Source: JASJAR01 sp039198225 (GTDB lineage: Bacteria; Pseudomonadota; Alphaproteobacteria; Rhodobacterales; Rhodobacteraceae). From it: a stretch of 64,000 nt of DNA. Positions 25,022 through 34,700 of the stretch are shown in pieces. The position numbers and the translations under genes are program-made. The DNA lies in contig JBCCTQ010000009.1 of NCBI GenBank assembly GCA_039198225.1, positions 59,415-123,414 on the forward strand, given 5' to 3'. A model generated the notes under the pieces. The model searched no databases. It was not told the origin of the DNA and saw only the letters and a list, made by a program, of their open reading frames with translations. Within the stretch, counting starts at the first letter, position 1. Every line of letters begins with the position of its first letter.

Positions 25022-26310
25022 TGCCGAGCTTCGATATCCTTTTGACCGGCGGAACCCTTCCGGACGGGAATGTTGCCGATATCGGCATGACCGGCGATCG
25101 GATCACCGCCGTTGGGCAATTGGAGGGCGCCGAGGCCCAGACTGTGATCGACGCCACCGGCGATCTTGTCTCTCCACCCTTTGTCGATCCTCATTTTCAC
25201 ATGGACGCGACGCTGAGCTACGGCACGCCGCGCATCAATGCGTCGGGTACGCTCCTTGAAGGGATCGGGCTTTGGGGAGAGTTAAAGCAAGTGACCACGA
25301 TCGACGAGATGGTGGCTCGGGCGCTCACCTATTGCGATTGGGCGGTGTCCATGGGGCTCCTCGCGATCCGGAGCCACGTCGATACCTGCGACGATACCCT
25401 AAAGGGCGTGGAGGCGATGCTCCATGTGAAGGACGCTGTCCGGCCCTATCTCGACCTCCAGCTGGTGGCGTTTCCACAAGACGGCCTCCTCCGCGATCCG
25501 ACCGCCCATGCCAACACGCTCCGCGCCCTCGACATGGGCGTCGATGTGGTGGGTGGCATCCCCCATTTTGAGCGGACCATGGCGGACGGTGCCGCTTCGG
25601 TACGCATCCTCTGCGAGCTTGCCGCCGAACGGGGCCTCCCGGTGGATATGCATTGCGATGAAACCGACGATCCGCAATCCCGCCACATCGAAAGCTTGGC
25701 CTATGAGACCACTCGGTTGGGCCTCCAAGGGCGCGTGGCAGGCTCGCACCTGACCTCCATGCACTCCATGGACAATTACTACGTCTCAAAGCTCATTCCC
25801 TTGATCGCCGAAGCGGACATCAGCGCGATCCCGAACCCCTTGATCAACATCATGCTGCAAGGCCGGCACGACACCTTTCCCAAACGCCGCGGCCTGACCC
25901 GGGTGAAGGAAATGCAAGCGGCCGGCATCCGCGTTGGCTGGGGTCAGGATTGCACGCGCGACCCGTGGTATTCGCTCGGCACTGCCGACATGCTCGACGT
26001 GGCCTTCATGGGCCTTCACGTGGCACAGATGTCGTCGCCCGACGAGATGCGGCGCTGCTTTGAAATGGTCACGGTCGAAAACGCAGCGATTATGGGCCTC
26101 GAAGGTTACGGGCTCCACGAAGGTGCTTTGGCCTCGCTGGTGGTTTTGGATGCCGGAGACCCTATCGAAGCGGTGCGGCTCCGGCCGGATCGGTTAGCGG
26201 TCATCTCGAAAGGAAAGGTCGTCTCCCAGAAAGCGCGAAATGACAGCCGCCTGTCGCTCCCGGATCGGCCCGAAACGGTGAGGCGGCGCCACCGGGTTCT
26301 GACCAATTGA
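25021..26310 (+). CDS. Cytosine deaminase-family amidohydrolase; candidate 5-methylcytosine deaminase
   Basis: 429-residue metal-dependent amidohydrolase very like E. coli CodA. Metal and catalytic residues line up with a constant offset of three: His58 and His60 (DPHFHMD), Gln153, His211 and Glu214 (MHCDETDD), His243 (GSHLTSMHSMD) and Asp310. The residue after the metal Asp, Asp314 in CodA, is Cys311 here. From published work as I recall it, homologues lacking that Asp deaminate 5-methylcytosine, including one from Rhodobacter. Coupling to a BMP importer fits nucleobase salvage. The ATG at 25021 is used; the TTG one codon earlier is inside the upstream stop overlap. Confidence 0.87.
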   Translation: MPSFDILLTGGTLPDGNVADIGMTGDRITAVGQLEGAEAQTVIDATGDLVSPPFVDPHFHMDATLSYGTPRINASGTLLEGIGLWGELKQVTTIDEMVARALTYCDWAVSMGLLAIRSHVDTCDDTLKGVEAMLHVKDAVRPYLDLQLVAFPQDGLLRDPTAHANTLRALDMGVDVVGGIPHFERTMADGAASVRILCELAAERGLPVDMHCDETDDPQSRHIESLAYETTRLGLQGRVAGSHLTSMHSMDNYYVSKLIPLIAEADISAIPNPLINIMLQGRHDTFPKRRGLTRVKEMQAAGIRVGWGQDCTRDPWYSLGTADMLDVAFMGLHVAQMSSPDEMRRCFEMVTVENAAIMGLEGYGLHEGALASLVVLDAGDPIEAVRLRPDRLAVISKGKVVSQKARNDSRLSLPDRPETVRRRHRVLTN

Positions 26311-26381
26311 GCCGGGATTATCGGCTAAACTGTAACTGGCCCAATGTTGCAGCCCACGACGTCAGGTTGGCTCATCCACCT

Positions 26382-27695
26382 TCACTCCACCGCTGACCTA
26401 TAGGTCGCTGCAAGGAGGGCCGACACGGCGATGATCACGGCGGCAATGGGAAACAGGGCCGCCCCTAAGAACACGTAGAAAACGCCTCCGGCCACCAACC
26501 CCAAAATACTCGCAACAGCGCCTGCGCTCTGTGCGAGCCCTTGCACCTCGCCCTGAAGACGCGACCCCGCCGCCTTCGACAGAACTGACATAAAGGTCGG
26601 CCACATCAGACCATTTCCCAATGCGATCAAAGCGGCGGATAAATAAATCAACGCCGTAGAGCCCGAAGCAAGGAGCGCGAACCCAAGCGCCAAAGCCGCC
26701 CCGCCTGCACTCATCAACTGCCGCTCGCCGTAGCGCGCGGCGGCCCGCGACAGAATGGGCCCCTGTACGACGATCATCACGAGGCTGAGCCCCGCAAAAT
26801 AGGTCCCGATCTCGGTGACACTCCACCCCAGCCCTTCGACCGCATGGACCGGGAAGGCGACGTAAAAGAAGCTAAAGCCGAGCATGACGAGAAAGTTCAC
26901 CGTCAGGAGCGCGGGCATATTCGCGAGCCTCAGGATCGCCGCCGTCCCGTGGGTGTCGTCGCATTGAAGCGTGTAGGCGGATTTCTGTTCGTGACCATAA
27001 AGATCACAGGCCGAAGAGGGTTCGAGCGCTTCCGATATGGTGGATGGCCGAACATCCACGAGACCAAATTGGATCAGTGCGAGAGCGATCAATGAAATGA
27101 AAAAAGCGGCGAGGACCGGCAGGAGCTCTCCAAGAACAGTTGCGCCGAGAAGACCGGCAAGGGCCGGGCCCAAGACAAAGCCAAGGTTGCTCGACACGGC
27201 CATCTGACCAAAATTCTTCGACCGACTTTCTTCGGGCGTGATGTCGGCCAGATAGGCGTTCGAGACAGAGACGTTTCCGCCCGTCAGACCGTCCGCGGCA
27301 CGGGCGACAAAGAGGATCAAAAGCGGCAATGTGAGTGCGAATTCTCCCAGCCAGCGGCTTTCCACGTCCAAGAGCTTCGCGGCGGGCAAAGCAAAGGCGA
27401 TCAAGAACACGCCCCAAGACAAAAGCGTGCCAAGCTGGCTGAAGAGCAAAACGCGCCTCCGCCCAATCCGGTCGGATAACCGCCCGAGCACCGGTGCTCC
27501 GAAGAGCTGAAAAAAGGAATAGGTGGCCGCGAGAATGCCGTAGACCACGGCATTTCCGCCCCATTGCGTGACCAGCACCACAAGAAACGGGGTAACGATG
27601 GAAAAACCCAAAGTGCCGACAAAGTTCACCGCCAAGAGCGGCACGATCGAAGGCTGGGATATCGAACGGTCTTGTATTTTGCCCACCATAGTCAT
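26382..27695 (-). CDS. MFS transporter (drug/metabolite efflux type)
   Basis: 437-residue major facilitator protein with about 12 membrane segments in two halves joined by a hydrophilic loop (about residues 205-255). The motif GRLSDRIGRRRVLLFSQ between the second and third helices is the MFS motif A of tetracycline/TCR-like antiporters. Converges on the deaminase gene 71 bases away. An ATG two codons downstream is also possible, as no good ribosome site decides. Substrate unknown. Confidence 0.9.
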   Translation of the reverse strand: MTMVGKIQDRSISQPSIVPLLAVNFVGTLGFSIVTPFLVVLVTQWGGNAVVYGILAATYSFFQLFGAPVLGRLSDRIGRRRVLLFSQLGTLLSWGVFLIAFALPAAKLLDVESRWLGEFALTLPLLILFVARAADGLTGGNVSVSNAYLADITPEESRSKNFGQMAVSSNLGFVLGPALAGLLGATVLGELLPVLAAFFISLIALALIQFGLVDVRPSTISEALEPSSACDLYGHEQKSAYTLQCDDTHGTAAILRLANMPALLTVNFLVMLGFSFFYVAFPVHAVEGLGWSVTEIGTYFAGLSLVMIVVQGPILSRAAARYGERQLMSAGGAALALGFALLASGSTALIYLSAALIALGNGLMWPTFMSVLSKAAGSRLQGEVQGLAQSAGAVASILGLVAGGVFYVFLGAALFPIAAVIIAVSALLAATYRSAVE

Positions 27696-27866
27696 CGGAA
27701 AAGGCGTGCGAAGCCGCAGAAGTCTAGGCGCGTTTTAGACCTGGCGGCAACAGATCCCCGACCAATTCGGACCGCGCTTTCCTGAGTGCGATGGGCATAC
27801 TCGCCCGACGGCAAGAAGACGTACGCTCGGGGTCACTCGGTGAGTAAACTTGACACCCGTTACCGG

Positions 27867-28412
27867 TTAGCCCCCGCAGCCCGGAGTAGACCCGTCAAGC
27901 GTGAGCGCGTAACCGCAATGGCCCGAGCCGGTGGAGCAAGTGAACCATCGGCCAAGGAGAAAGCTGTCTGGTCCCAAAGCGACGCGCGCCATCGGCATCA
28001 CGGGTGCGGTATCGCTGATGCGACTTACCGGCACGCTGATCGCGTCGAGCTTCGCCGCGCCCCCGATTTGACGCCATGACACCAAAGCGCTCCGGGCCCC
28101 GATCTCTGCGGACACGGTGTAATTTGCGGCGGGAAGCGTACTGGCACAGGCGTGAGTTTCGGGAAGTTCGAGCCAGCCGACAAAGCCGCCCGACGGACCC
28201 GCTTCCGGCGCGAACACGGCCACCCCACCATCTGAGCGCGCGGCTGAGACGGTCGCGTCCTGATCAACGGGAATGCCTTCGTCAGCCGCCACCGACGCCA
28301 CATTGGCCGAAGCCAGCGAGAGAAAACGCTCGCTCGCGACGTCGGTTGGAAAGATCTGCGCACAGGCGCCGAGCCCTAAAATCAGGGCGGTTATCGAAAG
28401 AAATAACTTCAT
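27867..28412 (-). CDS. Small lipoprotein of unknown function
   Basis: 181-residue product with a lipoprotein signal: a hydrophobic stretch from residue 3 ending in the lipobox LGAC with acceptor Cys17. The ATG at 28412 follows a strong AGGAGG site. Mature chain is Ala/Ser/Val rich with Cys residues late in the sequence (FTCSTGSGHCGYAL). No family recognised. It lies downstream of the giant adhesin gene on the same strand, separated by 291 bases containing a strong hairpin, so it is probably its own unit. Confidence 0.8.
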   Translation of the reverse strand: MKLFLSITALILGLGACAQIFPTDVASERFLSLASANVASVAADEGIPVDQDATVSAARSDGGVAVFAPEAGPSGGFVGWLELPETHACASTLPAANYTVSAEIGARSALVSWRQIGGAAKLDAISVPVSRISDTAPVMPMARVALGPDSFLLGRWFTCSTGSGHCGYALTLDGSTPGCGG

Positions 28413-28676
28413 GGGACCTCCTCGAAAGCGCACGGCGCTGAATGAGAGCGATGGGGAATGAGCGCAACTCGACCGGGGCATTCAATCAATTTGTCTTTTG
28501 GTTCGCCCAAAACACGGGATGCAAGAACTCACGGCAACGGCCGCATCTTACCAGATCCGAGCTCGAAGAGCCACGCTCCAGCGATGGGGAGGCGCCCTCG
28601 AAAGCACCCCACACCGAAGTCTGCCGACGCTTTCGGGTCGCTCAATTGCTATCTGGGACGGTGCTCTTGGACCCTC

Positions 28677-28704
28677 GGGCAAGGGCTTATTGCGCCCTCT
28701 GCCC
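28677..28704 (-). terminator. Strong hairpin at the end of the adhesin gene
   Basis: Read on the minus strand, GGGCAGAGGGC pairs with GCCCTTGCCC (ten base pairs, one bulge) around a seven-base loop, starting at the stop codon of the adhesin gene. No T-run follows, so it may protect the 3' end of the 18-kb message or help Rho-dependent ending rather than act as an intrinsic terminator. The rest of 28413-28703 shows nothing else I can support. Confidence 0.5.
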
Positions 28705-31700
28705 TACTCCGCCGACGCCGTGATCAAAGGCAGCACGATCTCTTTGTCGCCGTCTTCAAGCTCTTCGACGTCGATCAGCCACTCTTCCTCTTCGCCTTCA
28801 ACATCCTCGGTTACGCCCGCTTCACCGCCTTGAATGAAGAAGTCACTGGTGAGGATGCCCGTCTCAACGCCGACTGCGAGGCCGAAGCCCTGGCCGCCAT
28901 TGAGGGACACGCCTCCCCGCTTCCGGTTCAGCACCAGGGCACCTTCAAGCTGAAGCGCGAATTCATCGAGGATGATGAACTCCAATGGATCGGTCGCATA
29001 TGCTTCCGCGTCGGCGTCCGTGTCGAGCCCGGCGAAGGTGTTAATCGCCAGGAAGTCGAATGTCCGCTGACGGAACCAAACATCGCCGCCGATCTCGACA
29101 TTCTCGCCGATCAGGCCCGGACCCGTATGGGTGATCTCACCCTCGCCAATCTTCGAGTTCGAGAGCGTGACGAAACCGGTGGTGAAATCTCGGTCCACAA
29201 GCTCCGGACGCGCCGAGGCGAACGGATCGGATGTGAAGATCGGGTCGCCGTCACCGACAAAGTCGATATTGACGAGGTCGGCAAAATCACCCGCACCATC
29301 GGTGACCGTCAATTCGATGTCGTCGTCTGGGGTGATGTCGTAGAGTTTGGCGTCGATATCGTCGCCGCCGAGGACCACCCGGTCCCGGATCGAGCCGTAG
29401 CCAAGATAGAGCGAGGCGCCGTCCGGAAGTGCCGTCAGGGTCACCTGGCTTGGGGATTGGGCAACGCGGACGCCGTACCGGCCCGGCTCGACGAGCTCAA
29501 GGCCCACTTCGTCGGCAAGATCCACCGCCGTGCCGCCGATCCGTTCAACGGAGAGATTGCCGTTGGAGATAAGCGTTAGGGTACCTGGCGTGCCGAGAAG
29601 GCCAGCGGTCACGGAGGCCGCGCCGGTCAAATCGAGGTTCCCCGTTTCGCTCAAGGCAAAGTCGAGGATCAGGTCGCCTGCGGTTTCGCCGTAGGTGATG
29701 TCGCCGTCTGCAAAGAGCCGAACATTCGCACCGGCCTCGGTGTCGGCGTTGAACCGATCTCCGGTTGCCCCGGCAATTGCGCCGCCGAAGCTGAAGAGAT
29801 TGATCATATTGCCGTCGATGGTCGCGCCATCGGCGACAAGATCGCCGGTCGCAGAGAGGGTCGCGGTTCCTCCGGCAGAGACGGTGCGGAGTTCTGTCCG
29901 ACCGTTTGCGAAGAGATCGATCGATCCTGCGGCGATCAAGCGTTCCACCGTGATCCCGTCAGCTTCATTGAAGTGGACGTCGCCCGAAGCGATCTCGGCA
30001 TCGAGACGATTGATCGCCGTTTTCACCCCAAGGGCGCCGGTTTCGGCCGAAGCGCCAAGCCGCAATGTGGTAAGGGCGCCGTCTGCATTGGCCGTGAACA
30101 TGGTCAATGAGGAATTCGCCGCACGGAGGGTTCCACCCACCGTGACCGAAAGCGCTGTGTCGGTGGCGTTGTTGGTGGTCAGGCGCGCGAGTTGGGCGTT
30201 GCCAGTGATGTCAGCCGTAAGCGTGCCTGTCCCGGCATCGATCTCAGACGCCGCGTTCATCGTGGCATTGCCGCCAACGGTAAGGTCGATCGCGCCACCG
30301 GCTGAGCTCACCCCAACCGACGTCAGGGTGGCATTGCCGCCGCTGGACATCGTGATGTTCCCGCCCGCCGAAGCGATCGTCGCGCTCGTGAAGGCGCTGT
30401 TACCGGTCACGTCAATGTCGAGCGTCGTGCCCGTGGTCGAGATCGTCCCCGAATCGTATGTCGCGTTGCCGCCAACCATCAGATCGAAGACGCCTGCACC
30501 CGCAATGAGGTCGCTGTTCAAGGCGTAGAATGTGCCGCCAGACCCGATGGTCATGGCACCGCCGCCAGAGCGCACATCGTTGTTCACCAGATCCAGCGTG
30601 CCTGTGGCCGAAAGGCCCAGGGTATTCCCGCCGGAGTTGATCGACCCGTTGTCGAACTCGGCATTGCCGCCGAATTCCAAGTCTACAACGCCACCGGCCG
30701 AAGCCAACGTTGCACTATTGAATTCGCCGCTGCCGGTGACATTCATCTCAAGCGCCGTCCCGGTCGTGGAGATCGTGCCCGACCCGTAGGTCGCGTTGCC
30801 GCCGACTGTCAGATCGAAGACACCTGCGCCCGCGATGAGGTCGCTGTTTAAAGCGATAAAGTTGGTGCCGGAGGCGATGGTCATATCGCCGCCGCCGGAG
30901 CGGAGGTCGTTGTTAGTCAGTTCGAGCACGCCGGTGGCTGAAATACCAAGCGTGCCGCCGCCCGAGTTGACCGATCCGTTTGCCAATTCGGCATTGCCGT
31001 CGACGTCGATATCAACATTGCCGCCGGCCGAAGTGATGATGGCTCCCGTGAAATCGCCGTTGCCCGTAACGTCCACATTGAGAGCCGTGCCGTCGGTCGA
31101 GATCGCGCCAGTTGCGTAGGTCGCATTGCCACCGACGGTGAGACCAAACGTGCCCGCACCGGCAGTAAAGTCGCTGCCCGTCGCAGCGAAGTTGCCGTCC
31201 GCTCCGATAGTCATATCGCCACCTGCCGAAGCAAGATCCGTCCCGGTCAGCGTCATCGCACCGCTAGTCGAGAGGCCAAGGGTGCCGCCTGCGGAATTGA
31301 CCGAGCCGTTGTCCCATAGCATCGTGCCCGCGGTCACCGCCACATTGCCACCGCTAGAGGTCACGTCGGTCCCATCGACATCAAGGAGCCCGGAGATCCC
31401 GAGCGTGACGTTCCCGCCACCTGAGGCGATATCGCCGGAGCCGAGGAGCGAGGCGAGGTTGAAGCCCACATCGCCCGCGGTCGAGACATTGCCGGAAAGT
31501 GTTGCGGTACGCCCTGCCCCTGCAACAGTGATGGCGCCGGAGGTTGCGGTGAGGCCGCGAATATCGATGTTGGAGCCGAGGGCAAGGTTGATGCCGCCGG
31601 CGCCGGTCGTCGCGGTGAGGCTCGATGCCGCGACGCTAACCGCACTCGCCGTGCCGATCCCAGCATTCGCGGTGAGGGTGACGTCATCAGCTACGATCGT

Positions 31701-34700
31701 GCCCGCATCCATGATGTTCGCCTGAAGCTCCACATCGGCAATGCTGTTGACGTTGGTCGCGGTGAGCGTCCCGGTGGTGGAGACATAGCTGTCGGACGCA
31801 TCATTTCCAGTTTGCGTCAGCGTCAGGTCGAGATCGCCGGTATTGGTCACGACAAGCGGGGTAGCCGCGCTGCCGATATTGGCGAAGGATAGGCCCGAAA
31901 GTGCCGTCACGAAGGGCGATAGGTTGGACCCGATACTCCCCACGGACCGAATATTCAGCGTCCCGCCGGTCACATCCGTGCCATTCGCCGCTGAGAGATC
32001 GAGGGCGCCGTTAAGCGTCAGATCGAAGGTCGACCCGGTGGCGAAGCCCATGACGTTCGTGCCGTCAAAGGCCAAGTCGCCCGCCACTTCGAAGCCGCCG
32101 CTAGCCGCCGAGCTAAGCCCGGTGAGTGTCGCACCGCCCGACGTAGCGAGGTAAAGATCGCCGGACGTCGTTGTGGCCTGAAGGCTACCGGCCGCATCGT
32201 TCTGAGTAACAAGCAGCGGGTTCACCGCAGTGCCGATGGTCGCACCCGACAGGATGATGTCGTCGGCCACGACGCGGGGGAGCCCGCTTGCCACATCGTC
32301 TGTGATCGCGCCAGAAGCAGCGATCCCGGCCGTCCCGCCCGCAAAGATCTGCGAGATCGGCAAGGCGCCGGTGGCGCGGATCCAAGCATCAACCCCGGCC
32401 CGTGCCGTGAGGCTGCCGCCCGCGAGGACGTTCACCGTCAGCGGATCGGCCTCTTCGCCGATGGACGAGAAGTCGCCCGATTCGAGGACAATGGCCTGGC
32501 CGGTGATCGCGGCGATCCCGGAGCGCGCGTCGCGCATTTCGCCGTCGATCCGGAGCTGGACGTCCCCTGGCCCGGAGATATTGGCGATGGAGGCCGCGGT
32601 TTCCGCACCCGAGAAGATCTCGTTCGAATTTGTCACCATCGTGAGCGTGCCCTGGGATACGCCGTCGACGATGTTGGTGAAGGCAAAGTCGAGGTCTTCG
32701 AGCTGGCGGATTTCGAGCGACTCGTCGGCAAGGACCGTGATGTCGTCTTTTTCGGCCGCAGCAAGGACCGCGAGATCGGCGTCGGTAAGCGAAGAACCGG
32801 CCGCAATCGTGTAGTTCGAAAGAAGCTCGCCAATCCCTTGGTCGGCGTAGAGCGTGATGTTGCCTGCCGCGACCACGTTCGGATCTTCGACGCGAACCAC
32901 CGTGTCGCCGGTCTCGCGCACGAGGCCTTCGCGGATCGAGCGGGTCAGTTCGCGCGCGGTCCAGCCGATGCCGTCGAGCACTTCGGCCCGTTCGGCACCA
33001 TTTGCGGTGTAGCTGTAGGCGGCGTCGAAGGCGACTTCGAGGTTCCAAGTGTCATAGAGCGCCTGGCGTTCGGCCACGTAGCGGTTGACCATGTCGTCGG
33101 TCCAACCAGCATTGCGGAGCCCGGTTTCAGTCGCACTGTCGAGCGTGAAGGTCTGGGCCGCGCCGCCATCGGCGTCCCGGTCCTGCCAGTAGATCCGGTA
33201 GGCGTGGGTGCGCTCGGCTTCGAGGGCCGCAATTTGTTCTGCTTCGCGGGCACTCGTGTCAACGAGACCAAGATCGTTGAACCAGAGATCTTCGAGTTCG
33301 GATTGCTTCCGGAAATCCTCGGTTTCCACATCGTTCCGGTCAAGGATCCGGCCTGCTGAATAGAGCGTCACAGAGCCAAAGTCGGAAGTTACGGTCTCAA
33401 GGCCGAGATCGCCGGAGGTTTCGCGGATATAGACATCACCCCGAGCTCGGGCCGTCAGCGTGCCGCCATCGGTATCGATCGCGAAGGCCGTCGTGGCCGA
33501 GCCGAGCCCGCCTTCTTCGGCGGTCACGTCGATGTTCATGCCCGAGATGCCGCCGCCAGAGGCCTGGTTGATGGTGCCTTGGGCGTAAAGCGTGACGTTT
33601 CCGGTCGAGGCCGCGCCCGCGCTTGTCGAACGCCCGGTGGCTGAGATCGTACCGGCGTTCATGTCGCCCTGCATCTCGCGGATGTTGATCGCGTCGCGCG
33701 CGGTGGCGTTCAAGACCGCCCCAACCGATTGATCGATCCGGAAGGCACCGTCGATGCCGGTGATCGAACCTTGGGCGGCCGAGAGTGTGAGGTCAGCGGT
33801 GGCGAGTTGGACTTGCTTGCCGGCCGTGAAAATCGAGCCCTGGCTCGACGAGATCGAGGTCGTCCCAATTCCGGCGGCCACCGTGTCGGCGAAGATGACG
33901 TTGCCAGTGGCGTTGACCGTCAGGCCGCCCTGATCGGCACCCGCGAAGCTGATCGCGATCGGGTAAGAGGCTTTCAGGCGGTGGGTATAGAGATGGGTCG
34001 TCGTGGTGGCATAATCCGTCCGGAAATGCTGCCAGCCCGAGCCAAACTTGTACCATTTGACGCTGTCATAGGTCTTCCGCTCGGCAATCGTGGTTTCAGT
34101 CGTGTTGCCGATCCGTCTTCCCGAGACGTGGTAGTCGTAGTTTCCGATCGAAGCGCCAACATAGGGGGCCAGGCCAAGGTCGAGCGTGCTGGTGGAGATG
34201 TTGGTGTTCGAGGTCGAAGTCCTCCTCCTCGTGCCTTTGATCCCGATGATCACCTCAACTTTGCGAAGCTTATACCATTCGCGCACGGTCTCTTCGGCCG
34301 AAAGCGTGATGTAGTCGCGGTTGGCGGTCGGGTTGTAGGTGCCGTCGCGGCCTACGGTCGAGGAGACCACATTGGTCGGAACGGTCACCGTGAGCCCGGT
34401 ATCGGGGTCGGTCGTGGTGCTGCTGGTGGTGCTGTCGACCACCTGGACGGCGTTGCCCACCCGACGGAATTCGGTGACGAGCGCGTTGCCGTCGCCGCCG
34501 GTTTTCGACGTGTCGGTGATCCGCACGAGACCTTCGACGCCAGCAACGCCTGCCCCGAGATCGAGACGGTTCACGACGAGCGGAACGGTGGTGGCGGACG
34601 TGATGTTGATCTTGCCGAACCCGTCGAGCGCTTCGATCTCGCCGTAGCCCGTCGAGATGATGTCGCCGAAAATCTCAACCGAGCCGCCTTCGACCGTGAC

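Noticed and set aside
26311..26335. Hairpin AGCCG/CGGCT after the deaminase gene as terminator
   Set aside because: Short stem and no T-run; not enough to call.
27786..28079. Plus-strand frame at the end of the lipoprotein gene
   Set aside because: Antisense to a gene with lipobox and strong ribosome site; no motif of its own.
30309..31298. Regular 330-bp repeats considered as CRISPR-like or satellite DNA
   Set aside because: They are in-frame 110-codon protein repeats without spacer structure.
29695..32154. Series of long plus-strand open frames opposite the adhesin gene
   Set aside because: They arise from the GC-biased third positions of the minus-strand repeats, have Pro/Val/Ser-rich low-complexity composition and no family resemblance or ribosome sites.
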